This document shows positions 1 through 10,973 of a stretch of DNA of 64,000 nt, piece by piece. The stretch covers positions 20,587,466 to 20,651,465 of the forward strand of contig OX393577.1 of NCBI GenBank assembly GCA_947652605.1, written 5' to 3'. The notes beneath the pieces were generated by a model. That model was given only the letters and a program-made list of their open reading frames with translations. It had not been told where the DNA came from and searched no databases. The position numbers and the translations under genes were made by a program. Source of the DNA: Elmis aenea. Its lineage: Eukaryota; Arthropoda; Insecta; Coleoptera; Elmidae. Every line of letters begins with the position of its first letter. Position 1 is the first letter of the stretch.

Positions 1-180
1 ATTTCAAGGTAGCAGTCGATTTTCCTTTTTTCAGAATTGTTTTTTTTTTGTTTCTTACGCACACCTAAGTTTCCAATTTGCACTTCGATTTGCCCTTCAT
101 CCATTTCATTCATCGCACAAAAACTAAGTACAATAACTACTTTATCAAAGCTTAGTGAAATTGTAAACAAAAAGCACAGC

Positions 181-411
181 AAAAACTGCGTTCTGAAAGT
201 AACATTAAAAAACTGCGATTTGAAAGTAACAAAAGAAGTCAAAAACTGCAGTTTGAAAGAAACTCCTTTCTTTTTTTAAATTTTACGCAGCAATTACTGC
301 AGTTTGGAAGAAACAGTATAGCGCATGCGATTCAGGTGCTTTCTGTGCATATGATACCATATTTTGCTCAATTTCAGTACTTGAGTCAAATACTGCGTTT
401 TGAAAGATTGC
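181..411 (+). repeat. Degenerate short repeats around AACTGCGTTTTGAAAG
   Basis: A motif close to AACTGCGTTTTGAAAGTAAC recurs at about 181, 206, 241, 292 and 391. The first three copies are 25-35 bases apart and the last two are more scattered. The copies differ by a few substitutions, so this is an old, decayed minisatellite or the edge of a larger repeat. The open frame across it (37-279) is lysine- and asparagine-rich and shows no domain, so I do not treat it as a gene. Confidence 0.5.
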
Positions 412-430
412 TCCTCATATAATAACCAAT

Positions 431-578
431 CGCACTCCGGCAAGAAGCGGTCTTTTAGGCAAAGTTTTCTACAATTCAAACCATAATGTACGGAAGAAAT
501 AAAACTGTTTTAGCGCATGGAGGTCCAACTTCAAAATCGACAGTTTATGAGTTATGTACCTATTCTTGCCGGAGTGCG
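431..578. repeat. Small inverted-repeat element
   Basis: CGCACTCCGGCAAGAA at 431-446 is repeated as its exact reverse complement at 563-578, with 116 bases between. The arms are GC-rich against an AT-rich background. This looks like a short MITE or the ends of a deleted DNA transposon. No flanking duplication was clear enough to assign a superfamily. Confidence 0.5.
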
Positions 579-669
579 AAATAAACTATTTTTAAACGTA
601 TACTAACACATTTATAGAATGAAAGAAGAAAAGTTAAGCAGAAAAACCTATGAAGCAAGGCTATAGGGA

Positions 670-871
670 AAAAATCAAAGAAGTAGACCGAGATAAACCT
701 GGTAAGACGAAGTTGAAAAAGCGGCAAGGGATAGAAAAATCAAATGGAAAGCGATAAAAAAGCTAACACAAGGCAGAAAGACGTGGAAGAAAGTCTGCAT
801 AACACAACTCAGCAGTCCTACACCTGACCGTAGAGCAACTTATTAATAAATAAATATATAAATAAATACTT
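670..871 (+). pseudogene. Non-LTR retrotransposon C-terminus and 3' tail
   Basis: The frame ending in TAA at 844-846 reads VEKAARDRKIKWKAIKKL, then a TQGRKTWKK stretch, and ends PDRRATY. Just upstream in the same frame, with two stop codons, lies a PR-TW-DE pattern. This is the usual C-terminus of insect non-LTR polyproteins (RGRPRKTWEDEV... followed by DR..W). AATAAATAAATATATAAATAAA follows the stop, as expected for a 3' end. Only the last 50 codons or so survive, so this is a 5'-truncated copy. The clade cannot be assigned from this tail alone. Confidence 0.65.
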
Positions 872-1004
872 ACTATATTTGTATTTTTGAGGCCCCTCGT
901 CAAAACCTTTTAAATATAAGTACACGTACAAAAATAAGTTCTACGAGCAAATTTGATGGCGTTACGTGGCATGAGAGGAAGTCCGTCCATCCATGTCACA
1001 CCGC

Positions 1005-1265
1005 TATTATTGTCTTAATTCTTGGCCTTTTCTCTTGAGACATTCTGGATTTATTATCTGAGTAAGGTCTGATGCTAGATCTTTGGAGTGGCTTTGAAGT
1101 CTGTCGAAATGTTTCTTAGCTCTTCTCCTACGTTTGTCTTCTATAAACAGAATGTTCAAGTCTTTATGTTAAGTGAAGTTGGTTACATACCTAGAGCCCC
1201 TGTTAAGATTCTCAGTGGTTTTGATTGGAATCGCTGGATGGTATTTACATTCGACTTACTTAAGC
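1005..1265 (-). pseudogene. Jockey-clade retrotransposon ORF2 C-terminus, decayed
   Basis: Read on the minus strand, the segment gives TIQRFQSKPLRILTGA, then after a frame change RRAKKHFDRLQSHSKDLASD, and then CLKRKRPRIKT. In Jockey elements the end of the reverse-transcriptase protein has this order: IQ.FQNK.LR.I..AP, then R..SHPN.LA, then RRLKR..P. At least one frameshift and one stop interrupt it. No poly-A or target duplication was seen. It is a short, old 3' fragment, unrelated in orientation to the retrotransposon tail at 670-871. Confidence 0.65.
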
Positions 1266-1300
1266 ATTAACAACAATTTATTCACTCTCAATATATATAT

Positions 1301-1559
1301 TCACATTACATAGTCTTTATATCTTTTGGGAACTACCGGCACGCGTCCGTTCCTTTTTGCTGAGCCGCCATTACTCTCTCCCTCTTCCCCTTCCAATGCC
1401 GATTCTGGAACCTTCGCCGCGGGAAACTTTGAAAGGCTAACAGTAGGATCTTGTTCTCCAGCGATAATAACGATCTTTTTCCTAAAAGCCAATAGATTTT
1501 CTTTATTTTTAAGTCAATTTCTTTCCATTTTTTGCTTTTGTGTTTTTTTTTCACGTTAA
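1301..1559 (-). other. Unassigned minus-strand open frames
   Basis: Two overlapping minus-strand frames run through this slightly GC-richer stretch. One ends RVPVVPKRYKDYVM and stops at 1301, shortly before an AATAAA on the same strand. The basic, proline-rich ending loosely recalls the C-termini of LTR-retrotransposon polyproteins, but no diagnostic motif is present. It could equally be the 3' end of a small host or pseudogene exon. I cannot decide. Confidence 0.2.
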
Positions 1560-2618
1560 TTTGCTGTTGAAGTAGAGTTCCAGGACTCGTATTTGAAATG
1601 AAATCTTAGAAATTACTATCTTTTTATTCTCAATTAATTCAGCTTGACCCTGATGTGAAAAATTGTTGATTAAACAAAACATCTTCATTTCATTTATTTG
1701 TTCTGTCTGTAACGCAAGCTTAATTGTATTTTATGTCCATCCGTACGTAATTATTTTATATTGCTCTAGCATTCGTTCATTCATTATTTTAAAGGTCATA
1801 TGTGAAACACGACTTCTAAAATTAAACTAATATACTTCTTACACGCATTCTTGTGTAATAATTTTGCGGCGTAGATTTCGTTTATCTACAATATTTTATT
1901 TCTATGAATTGCATCCAGACATCGGCCAGACTCTTAAAAACTAGAAGTCGAATGAGTCAACTCGTACTTATATATATATTCAACCTTTCTTACAGGAAAA
2001 ACATATGAAATGTATTTCAAAAATGCAAGCTTTTTGTATCAATTCACACAAACATTGCGACAAAATATTTCGTAAGTCTTAGTGCCAAGAAACTATTCAT
2101 TAGGCGATATGGCTGGCGCAACTACCTTTCTCATAAAATGCAACGTAGACAGTTGACAAAAAAACTGAATACACATAAATAAGTGTAGCAATACGATTCG
2201 TTTTTATTAGCTTCTCGAATATTTCTTGATATTTTTCAATATGCTCTACCAGCTTCACTTTTATTTTTAGTGGATTTATAAAAGTTTGTTTTTAGTTGAA
2301 AGAATTCCAGACTTATAATCCCCATAAAATAGCTACAATGCAGCAAAACGTTTGCTGTTCTGTTATTACTTGGATTACAAATTTATTTACTTCATATAAC
2401 ATGAAAGGAGACTACTATGCTAGCAAAATTTAAAACGAACGTTAAAAACGATTCTTTGAATGTTAAATTTGTGCTTAAAGTTAAAACAGTATGTTGGTTT
2501 CGCTTCTCCAGTAAATATTTTACAATTATATACGATTTTTTAATAAGTAGCTATATTTGCTGTTCATTATCTCAAAATTCCACAGCAGCAGTTTGAAGGC
2601 CAATCGGACTCTCTACAT
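1560..2618. other. AT-rich stretch, nothing recognised
   Basis: About 1 kb of AT-rich sequence between the retrotransposon tails and the hAT element. I see no open frame above background, no inverted repeat and no recognisable mobile-element end. Confidence 0.5.
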
Positions 2619-2685
2619 CAGGGTTTCTCAAACTTTTCCTACGACGGAACAAATCCTGAAATTTTAACGGAACACCCTGGTCATT

Positions 2686-3023
2686 TTGTAGGAAACTCTT
2701 GGTTGCATTTATATGTCGTTCCAAAAGGAAATAAAACAAGTATAGCTAGTTTAAACAGCTTGGGTGCTCTCCTGTTAAATTTGTCGAGAAACCATTTTAT
2801 GACAGTTCCATGTATTTTTGTTGTAAATCAAAGTCACTTATTAAATCAATTAGATTTTCATAATCACTTGCGCTGAAGTCTGCTAGTTGTTAATGGATTC
2901 CGAAGACAGGAATTGTCCTCACTGAATTTTGAAAAATATTGCAGAAGGGTTGTTTTAAGTCATGCAAGTGTTCTAAAACTAATTCTTCATCTACTTTGGA
3001 GAATTTATTTTCAAAAATCATCA
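2686..3023 (-). pseudogene. hAT transposase remnant with C-terminal dimerisation motif
   Basis: Minus-strand reading gives MIFENKFSKVDEELVLEHL, a decayed middle part, then an FKLAILVLFPFGTTYKCNQE stretch. The last block matches the hAT C-terminal dimerisation domain (ALKVLLPFATTYLCE.GFS) of the group related to the ZBED/FAM200 proteins. Several stops and frameshifts interrupt the reading, and the N-terminal zinc finger and catalytic region are missing. It lies near the left terminus, as expected for a transposase transcribed leftward. It is a clear pseudogene. Confidence 0.75.
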
Positions 3024-3536
3024 GACGGGAAAACAAATTTATTCTGTTCAACTATAGAACCCAGAATCGTAACTTCCTGTCAAAACATGCAATTTTATTA
3101 ATTTCTTGAATCAAAAATTGAAATATTATTTCCTTGTAATTGGAAGTTATTTTATTGTAAAAATATCTGCCAAATACGTAAGACTCGATCATGAAAAATT
3201 TATTAAAAATTTAATAACATTTTGTCCTAAATTATGTGAAGTTAAGAAGACTACGAAGTTCAAAAAGCCTCAATAGGGGTTTTCCTCACTTAAATATTTA
3301 ATAAAAGTGCGTCATCACACAAAATATTAAATAATCTGGATTGAAGTAGTCGAGATTTTACACAGCTGATAATTTTTACGGCTTCAACCAAAATACTTAA
3401 AATATGTAGGAATTAATGTTGTTTCTAGTGCTTGTCAATGACTTTTGGTGGCTGTTGTAGCTACTTGCAAGAGACGTGTTGTAACTACCTTCATCTTTCC
3501 ATCGTAAGCACACTTCTCCTGTTTTGCTCATATTAA

Positions 3537-4193
3537 TTTTAAAAATTTCCTTCACCTGTCAAATTTGCGTTTTCTACCAATCACTAATCTTAAATCTTCT
3601 AGAGACTACCAATAGGAACATTATTACACTTTACATTACCCTGTCAGATGTTGATCCACTTGTAAAATTTGCGTTTTCGACCAATAACAAGCTCAGGTTT
3701 CCTAGAAAACCAATAAACATAATCATATGGTACTGATAATATCCTTTTCGCAATCAACAGATTTTCATGCCTTTATTGGTCGTTTCTAAGAAATCTGAGT
3801 TTGTGATTGGTCGAAAATATAAATTTGGAGAAGGAATTAAATACTTTGGTCTTGATAATTTTTTGACGAATTTCGGCGACCAGTAGCGTTACTTTAATAT
3901 AAATTAAATCACACCCCTGACTCACCACTCTGACAGTACTTGTAAAATTTGACATAACATACCTACATTTAATTTGACAGGTAGGTTAGGTGAAGGAAAT
4001 TTCTGACAAAATATAACGTGTGCATTGCAAACAATCTATAATTTTTGACTAATCTTCACTCATGCAAGTTGAATCAAAAAAATCCCTCGTGCACTTCGTG
4101 CACTCATGTTTTTGTTAAGCTCAACTTGCATTCGGGCATATTTACCAAAAATTATCAATAATTTTCAATGCACTTGTTATCTACTGATAATTT
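3537..4193 (+). repeat. Composite repeat family, copy 1
   Basis: This unit recurs at 31187-31850 (reverse orientation) and 62800-63805. In order it holds CACCTGTCAAATTTGCG, a block around CCAATCACTAATCTTAAATC, a related block around GACCAATAACAAGCTCAG, an inverted form of that block near 3780-3830, a TTGACATAACATACC block and a hairpin-rich end. The end includes the palindrome GTGCACTTCGTGCAC (4090-4104) between inverted TTGCAT-type arms. The short open frames inside (such as 3773-3955 on the minus strand) recur between copies only because the DNA does. No transposase is seen. Confidence 0.75.
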
Positions 4194-4250
4194 TTCAGGA
4201 AACATTTATTTATAGCTGGTGTTTCGCGGAACATAGTTTGGGAAACACTG

Positions 4251-5230
4251 CTCTATATCATGCGAAGCAAAAACATTAAACGTAATTAAAAAGTGGAATA
4301 TTAAAGATTGTACAAACCGCCATGTCGTTATGTCTCAATTTAAATGAAATTTTTATTGCCTCGTTATTATTTACTGCGATATATTATCCACGTCCTATAT
4401 TTAACGTTAACAAACACACAGCGAATGTGTATTTTCATTTCACTGTATAATTGTCTTTTTTTGTTGGCAATCATTTGTTATTAATAATGCACGTTTAAGA
4501 GTTTAAAAAAGTTTTTTGCTTGTGTGCAGCGCTAATGAAATTGATTTAACAACGCCATAAATGTCTTTAGGCTTCGGTAATTTAAATTTTGCATATTTTC
4601 CAGTGACTTTATAATATTTACTGCTAAATTTATGTCAATAATCTAAAAATAAAAGCAATTTTTAAGTGTAACAGACTACTTCGTAAAAAATTACTTAATC
4701 CTATATCTTTTTCTCTGTGCTTTATTAGTAAAAAATTTCCTTTTGGATAGAGCTAAAGACTTACAGTACACAATAAATGCTAAAATTTTAACAGTTTTTA
4801 TTTTATGTACATCAATAGAAGTGTGTATTAGACATTTACTAAAAAAATTGACCGATGTAATACGTGAGACCTTGCCATAGAAGATTACTTAACACTTTCT
4901 TGGGATCCGACCACAGCTATTTTCTTTGTCTTATCTTTCCGAGAAAACTGTCAAATCAATTATTACAAAAATTGTGTCAGAACACAACAAAACAATCTGT
5001 GTTATAGTGGAACAGAAAATGTTTTCAGTTATATCTTTATAACGTACAGTTCCATTTTATTATTCCAGGCTTAAACTGACTTAAAAGTTGAAAGAAGGTC
5101 AATTTTAGTAATGAACACTATTTCATTCATATCTCAATCCCCTTAATTATTAAAATTGCTAAAGCAAAAGATAGAAAACTCTAAAGTCAGTTTAACTCAT
5201 CAGTCCTACTACACCTAACAGTAGATGGCT
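4251..5230. other. AT-rich stretch, nothing recognised
   Basis: No coding frame, terminal repeat or domain remnant was recognised. Sequence near 5196-5226 resembles 811-841 (CAGTCCTAC.ACACCTAAC.GTAGA), so it probably belongs to the same retrotransposon 3' family. Confidence 0.45.
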
Positions 5231-5269
5231 TAGGACTAAGAAGGAAAAGAAGGACATAAAATTATTGCG

Positions 5270-5465
5270 TTGAACGAATGCAGGATAAACTGCAAGAGAT
5301 AAGAAGCTGCGAGGAAAGAAGGAAGTAGGAAGACCGTCAAAGAGATGGGCCTAGAGCTGGTAGTCTTTGTCAGAGGAAACTCCTTCGTAAAGAACGAAGT
5401 AAAACAGAAGTGCCTTAAGAAACTAAGAATAAGAAGAAATGGAATCAAATTGTATGCACTTTATG
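5270..5465 (+). pseudogene. Probable non-LTR retrotransposon C-terminus
   Basis: The plus-strand reading contains GRPSKRWA, and after a frame change LRKERSKTEV and KKWNQIVCTL before a stop at about 5465. The order RGRP..RW then DR..W is the usual end of non-LTR polyproteins. A short motif just upstream is shared with the retrotransposon tail at 670-871. Frameshifts and stops are present. The clade is not assignable, and chance resemblance is possible because the piece is short. Confidence 0.45.
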
Positions 5466-6087
5466 ACACTAAAAGCTTTATTTCTGTTTAAAATCCGTAT
5501 TGCTGTAATTTCAGCTTCACAGAACTTGTTTAAGTCTATTTTGCTGTACACCGTGTTATCATGCTGCCAGCACTATTAATATTGCTGCTCAGTTTCGCTA
5601 CTAAATCACGTATCCACTGATATTTCTGTTTAGCTCTGTGGGAACTCATCAACCCCTGCGGTAGTTGCAGTGTGTGGTTTTCCTTTGTGCGCTTTGTTTT
5701 CAAAGCGTACGCGACTTTCCTTGACTGATTAGCGTTAACGGAACAAGTAGGAACTGATACAGACGAGTTCCAAACGCAAATGCAAATCTGCGACTTATTT
5801 TAGATCGGTTCAAACGCTTTAATAAAAAACGAAACATACGTTGTTTTGTGAAAATAAGACGTGGATGTTACATCAAAACAGATCTGGCTTTATACTTTTC
5901 TTTTACTGATAGTTATCTGCAGGGAGTGGTAATCAAAACTGATCTTGTGCTGTTTTCGTAGTCTCAATTTTCAAAGTTGTTGCGTTAAATGAATTTAAAA
6001 AAAAATAATATGTGCAATTTAGTAGGTCCGTTCCTAACTTTTAAAAATTTAATTGTGTGCAATTAATTTCTTACTAAATCCCACATA
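5466..6087. other. Unique stretch with a moderately GC-rich patch
   Basis: The segment 5560-5800 is less AT-rich than its surroundings and holds several CpG dinucleotides (GCGTACGCGAC near 5705). No reading frame is maintained. It could be a regulatory element or an untranslated exon, but nothing in the sequence decides this. Confidence 0.3.
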
Positions 6088-6199
6088 CACTGCCGATCAA
6101 GACTTTAAGACCACCTCGGTGTTTCTGGAAAAGTAAAGTTAAACACAGAAAATATTGTTCAAATATACAACAATTTTTACTGAATAACATTAATACATG

Positions 6200-6394
6200 T
6201 ATAGTCAGCGTCAAGTCTAATGGCGAGCGGTGGGGGTGTTCTCGCGCAGCAGACGCTACACAATATGGTCCAAGGACCTTAAAACCATTGGCGTGTATAC
6301 CATACCAATACAACTTACTAAGTAGGTGTGTTCAATTCCAATTGTGTTTAGTGCGCACCCCCACCGCTCGCCATTAGACTTGACGCTGACTATA
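6200..6394. mobile_element. 195-bp MITE with 39-base perfect terminal inverted repeats
   Basis: The first 39 bases, beginning TATAGTCAGCGTCAAGTC, are repeated exactly in reverse complement at 6356-6394. The element interrupts the left arm of the Tc1 pair; the right arm has uninterrupted homologous sequence at the same place, which proves insertion. The ends abut TA dinucleotides. The minus frame 6074-6313 crosses the junction and is not a gene. Identical arms suggest a fairly recent insertion compared with the Tc1 host. Confidence 0.8.
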
Positions 6395-6479
6395 CCTATA
6401 TTATTGAAATATTTGAAATTAATCACATTAAAATTGAAATTATATCAAATAAAGCAAAAATAAGTATACTAAATATCGT

Positions 6480-7020
6480 CGTTATTGACTTTTTCTTAAA
6501 GCAGCCGTATTTGCATTTATTGACATTTTTTACTAATCCGGGCATCAGGGTAACTATTTTTTTTTCGTTTCCGGTAAAATACTCTTCCATTTGTCTGATA
6601 ACGTTTTTTCGGCCTCATCGCGCTCTTTCGTTACAAGCTCCATAGCACTCGGATTTAATTTTGTGTTGGCCAAATTATGTTATTCAAGAGTACTGCTTCT
6701 TTTCATTTTAAATAGTTTCTGCACAATTTTGATTTGTATTTAAGGTAATTATCCTGTTGCATGGTGAGCCCATCACCTATTGGTTTTAGCCCAGTTGATA
6801 CAGAGTTGTCCTAAAGTTCTTTTACACTGTTTTTTTTTTAGTATTTCTTCAAAGCGTACCAGTTTTCCAACTCCGTGGGTAAAAAAACAGCCCAAGATTA
6901 TTAGGGAACCATCCCTGTACTTTACCGTAGACACCACAGTCAGGCAATTTTTTTTTTGCTCAATTCTCTTTCTTGATCCAAATATTTAGAATTTGGAGTC
7001 AGCAGACCAAATCAGTTTAT
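6480..7020 (-). pseudogene. Tc1 transposase remnant, left (minus) copy
   Basis: Minus-strand reading gives DGSLIILGCFFTHGVGKLVR, which corresponds to the Tc1 block GGGSVMVWGCF..GVGPLVRI. Further on come LNPSAMELVTKERDEAEKTL and KWKSILPETKKK, which correspond to the region after the third catalytic acidic residue (SPDLNPIE..W). The C-terminal MPGLVKNVNKCKYG block matches RMPRL..AVI.AKGG. Frameshifts and stops separate these pieces and the DNA-binding N-terminus is absent. It belongs to the DD34E-type Tc1 group by these blocks. Confidence 0.75.
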
Positions 7021-7184
7021 AAAATATGCTGTTATCCAATCTCGGTGATTTAACACCAACTGTAACATTTTCTTCTTATTTTGTGGACAAAGAAGTGTTT
7101 TTGTTTTACAGCAATGCGCCCAAACAATTAGATTTACCTGTTGGTGCTTTTACTAAAGATCCGGACACAGGTTCTGAACGATTT

Positions 7185-7644
7185 TGCTTGAGTTGACCGC
7201 GGATTGCCGATGCTGTAAGGTGCTGTGGTGCCAATGGTGAACCACAAGGATAGCTCCCTAATAATCTTGTGCTACGACCATTGGTGATGGGGTTACCATG
7301 CAACAGGAGAATGACAAACACAAATAAAATTCTGTAAAGGCCTTTTAAGATAAAAACTGGCAAAAGGTTTCTTGAATAACATGATTTGGCAACGCAATAT
7401 CCAAATTTGAGTCCTCTAAGGCTTGTAAGGGAAGGGTTCGATGAAAAAGTCCGAGAAAAATGTACTTCGCAAAAATAATTGCTTTAGATACGTTTTCAGA
7501 AAAATGGAAGAGTATTTTACTAGCAATAAAAAAATTTGTCGCATGCCAAGATTAGTAAAAAATGTCAATAAATGCAAATACGGCTGTTGTAAGGTAAAGT
7601 CAGCAAAACGACTATTTTTAGTATTCCAGCTTTATTTATTATAA
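7185..7644 (+). pseudogene. Tc1 transposase remnant, right (plus) copy
   Basis: Plus-strand reading gives MQQENDKHK, the counterpart of the Tc1 motif FQQDNDPKHTS with the second catalytic aspartate. It then gives YPNLSPLRLVREGFDEKVRE, the counterpart of SPDLNPIE.LWDELDRKVRE, and RMPRLVKNVNKCKYG at the C-terminus (7540-7590). Stops and a frame change interrupt it. The frame 7441-7644 is the best-preserved part. It is homologous to the left copy in reverse orientation but has diverged from it. Confidence 0.75.
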
Positions 7645-7801
7645 TTCCAATTTTAATGTGATTAATTTCTAATATTTCAAATAATATATATGTATTTATG
7701 TTATTCAGTAAAATTTTTTAAATTATCTGATCAATATTTTCTGTGTATAACTTATCTTTTCTAGAAAAACTGAGGTGGTCTTAAACTTTTGACCGGCAGT
7801 G

Positions 7802-8808
7802 TATGCTAGCTGTTCTACATTCATTTGTATATTGCAGTTAATGACAATCATTTTTATTCTGGCAGTTAATAGTTTGTGAGAACCGTTCAGTGGAATATAA
7901 ATGCTGCTTGTCCGACATTTGACATTTGCAACCCACCTCGTCTGCAGTGTATTAGAAATCTCAACGAGCTCACTAACGATTGCACTAAACTTTTATGGGG
8001 TCTAGTCTCGCCAGACACGCCATCAGCGGCATCACAGAGAAAGTCATCGCCTCAGTCAGTGAAAACTGCATTATCTGATACAAGATAAATGTTATTTAGG
8101 TTTTTACCGAGATCGTTTACTTAGGAATAACGTCATCGTCTAGGCGCTTTTTTTGTTTAGCAACAAAAGGTGCATCAACATGTAGTACATATCAGAGATA
8201 CACCGTCAGATAGGGAACGACATAGTTGGATGTGTTCATTAATGTACGTTGTAATTGCACTGTCTAACATTTGATTATGTTAATTTGCTAACAACATTCT
8301 ATGCTGACATTTTATTTAATATCCGGCTCTGTTGGATTTAATCCAATCAGACAATGATTTCAGAGCTGAATTATACGATAACATGGTTTCCTTGTCAAAT
8401 TTTCTCTCAGCAATGAGTGCACCTTATTCAAAGGCGTATATTTTCTGATTTAAATATATTGCAGTGGTAGTAAGACTATTACCTTCAAAAGAACAGGTTG
8501 GCCTTAGTTTTTAACATGTCTATATGTTATTTATATTAAACATTATCAAATATTACCATTACAAAAACAAAATAGAAGTTTTATCCTTCCATTCAAAAAC
8601 AATATAAATTTGCAACAAATTCAGTTAGGTTATTCTTATTCAATGCCTTTTAACTAAAAACTCATTAATGCATCACTAAAATTAGGTACTTCTTTTCATT
8701 GTAGTTTAGCATGATTCCATGACGCACTATTATTTCAACATACTTAATTATAAGTGTTATAAAAAAACATTACAAAATACAAACGCAAGCACTAGTCGAA
8801 GCTGTATA
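7802..8808. other. Unique stretch, nothing recognised
   Basis: The open frame at 7876-8088 has no recognisable domain and no splice or start context of note. No repeats were noted. Probably intergenic or intronic. Confidence 0.4.
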
Positions 8809-10766
8809 CAGGGTGTTTCAGACCACCCGTACCAGCACTTTTATTCAAAAATGCGACGTCTGTCGAAGATGGGGGAAAAATCTGTGACAAAGGTTTGTAT
8901 GCAGAATTGACTGACGCTATAGCGGTTTTCGTGATTAAACCGGAAGTGGCCCAATTCGGAAGTAGCTTTAAAAACTTAAATGGAATCATCCGGTTTTTAT
9001 CACATAATTAGAAAGATATTTGATGAATAGACACTTTTTAATAAAAAAAGTTTTTGATTACAGTATAGTTTGTAATCCATGGGACCTAAACTATAACAAC
9101 ATTTAAATTAAAACCCTATTCGCATGTAACTGAGTTCTGGACACCCCGTTTTTTTTTCTTTAGTTTTGTATTAAATTACATGAAATTTTATACATATGAT
9201 ATGTGTAAAAAAACTCGATTATTTGAACATATGAACACTATTGTTTCACTTCCGGTTTCCCAAGAAATGACCCTAATTTTGTTATTTCAAATAGAACACC
9301 CTGTATATTTTTACATTTTTGGAAATAGGAAGCAATTTTGAATATAACTACACTATCTTGGTTAATGTAGGTACTACTACCATTCCATTACGCAAATATT
9401 TTCGTCAAAAAGTTATTTGAGGTTATAAACATTATACACAATAGAGCAGTTGTATACAAAATTGCTTCTTATTTCCAAAAATGTAAAAATATATAGGGTG
9501 TTTCATTTGAAATAACCAACTTAGGGTCATTTCCGGCGAAATCGGAAGTGAAATAGTGTACATAGGTTCAAATAATCGGGTTTTTTACACATATCATCTG
9601 TCTAAAATTTAATTTAATTAAATACCAAACTAAAAAAAAAGGGGGTGTCCAGAACTCAGTTACGCAAATAGGTTTTTAGATGTTGTTATATGATTTAGGT
9701 CCAATGGATTCAAACTATACTGATAATCAAAAACTTTTTAAGTTAATAGTTATTTATGTATCAAGGCCAAAAAGTGTAACTTTTTCGCGTCTGGTTTGCT
9801 GGCCGAGACGTAGTCGAGGCCAGCAAACAGGCAAGGCCGAAAAAGTACGTTTTGGCCGAGGTGCATATTAAATTTTTTGTGCGTTCGAATTAAAAACAAT
9901 TTAAATTTTTAGTAATTTTCAAAATTATAGGTTAGAAACTACGTGACATTCTGTCACTGACAGATGACGGCGTATGTACCGCATTACCGGCCCTCTCCTT
10001 AGCAAAGGCCGTAAAAGTTACTTTTTCGGTCGTTGCTAAGAGTAACGGCCTGAAAAGTAACTTTTTCGGTCGTTGCTAAGAGTAACGGCCTGAAAAGTAA
10101 CTTTTACGGCTGTTGCTAAGGATAGGGCCGGTAATGCAGTACTTTATGGTTGCTAACGCGTCCGTCAAACAGCTGTTTCTAGTACGATCGCACAAAATAG
10201 TTATTTATGTATCAAGGCCAAAAAGTGTAACTCTTTCGGCCGCGTCTGGTTTGCAGCAAACAGGCAAGGCCGAAAAAGTACGTTTTGTCCGAGGCGCATA
10301 TTAAATTTTTTGTGCGATCGAATCAAAAACAATTTAAATTTTAAGTATTTTTCAAAAATATAGCTTAGCAACTACGTGACATTCTGTCACTGACAGATGA
10401 CGACGTATGTACTGCATTACCGGCCCTCTCCTTAGCAACGGCCGTAAAAGTTACTTTTTCGGCCGTTGCCAAGGGTAACGGCCTGAAAAGTAACTTTTAC
10501 GACCGTTGCTAAGGATAGGGCCGGTAATGCAGTACTTTATGGTTGCTAACGCGTCCGTCAAACAGCTGTTTCTAGTACGATCGCACAAAAAAGTGTTTAT
10601 ATGTCAAAAAATATCACAAATCGAATGGTTCCATTTAAGTTTTTAAATTGACTTCCGGATTTGGACCTTCCGGTTTAATCACCAAAACTGCTATATCGCG
10701 TCAGACAATTTTACCCCATCTTTTTCAGACATCGTATTTTCGGTACGGGTGGTCCGAAACAGCCTG
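8809..10766. mobile_element. Large fold-back element with CAGGGTGTTTC end
   Basis: The left end CAGGGTGTTTCAGACCACCC (8809) pairs with GGGTGGTCCGAAACAGCCTG ending at 10766; both sides abut TA. The homology continues inward. The ACTGAGTTCTGGACACCCC block at 9129 is inverted near 9642-9662, and the centre folds around 9309-9485 (TTACATTTTTGGAAATAGG against its complement). The right arm is much longer because a tandem array (9747-10590) sits inside it. Internal CACCCTGTATA and TATAGGGTGTTTC near 9296 and 9487 suggest that fold-backs are stacked. No transposase frame is seen. Confidence 0.75.
9747..10590 (+). repeat. Tandem array of a ~450-bp hairpin-rich unit (two copies)
   Basis: Unit 1 starts at 9747 (TAGTTATTTATGTATCAAGG) and unit 2 at 10198. 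The second is shorter because it lacks one internal sub-repeat of about 40 bp built on GTTGCTAAGAGTAACGGCC. Each unit holds an inverted pair based on TTTTGTGCGATCG / CGATCGCACAAAA, and inside that a larger hairpin from GCATTACCGGCCC to GGGCCGGTAATGC. The array is GC-rich, unlike its surroundings, and interrupts only the right arm of the fold-back. The small frames 9680-9871 and 10113-10304 arise from it and are not genes. Confidence 0.8.
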
Positions 10767-10973
10767 TATAAGTATAACAAGAATTGCCTCTGAGATTTTT
10801 AATGATGATACAACCGTTTCCATGCGGATTCTAATTTTACATCACAATTTACCTAAATAAATCCATAATTACGAAGATTTATTGTAGTACTACAAAAGCA
10901 ACATGCTTTTAAAAAAATGTAAACCTTCAGAAAAATGCATTCAGTAATTTGGCAACCAAAAAAGAAACAAATA

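Larger units (their letters stand above)
2619..4250 (-). mobile_element. hAT transposon, degraded, with 8-bp target duplication
   Basis: The left end CAGGGTTTCTCAAACT (2619) is matched at the right by AGTTTGGGAAACACTG ending at 4250. The flanks are CTCTACAT (2611-2618) and CTCTATAT (4251-4258), an 8-bp duplication with one mismatch, typical of hAT insertion. Inside, the minus strand keeps hAT transposase remnants (2686-3023). A composite repeat occupies the right third (about 3537-4193). The element is interrupted and non-functional. Confidence 0.8.
6088..7801. mobile_element. Tc1-like transposon rearranged into an inverted pair
   Basis: The ends are CACTGCCGATCAAGACTTTA at 6088 and, inverted, TAAACTTTTGACCGGCAGTG ending at 7801, each flanked by TA as for Tc1/mariner insertion. 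Unlike a normal element, the homology between the halves continues far past the terminal repeats. The left half is the element's 3' portion in minus orientation. The right half is the same 3' portion in plus orientation. Both contain the transposase C-terminus. The right arm lacks about 130 bases present in the left, and a 195-bp MITE is inserted in the left arm only. Confidence 0.8.
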
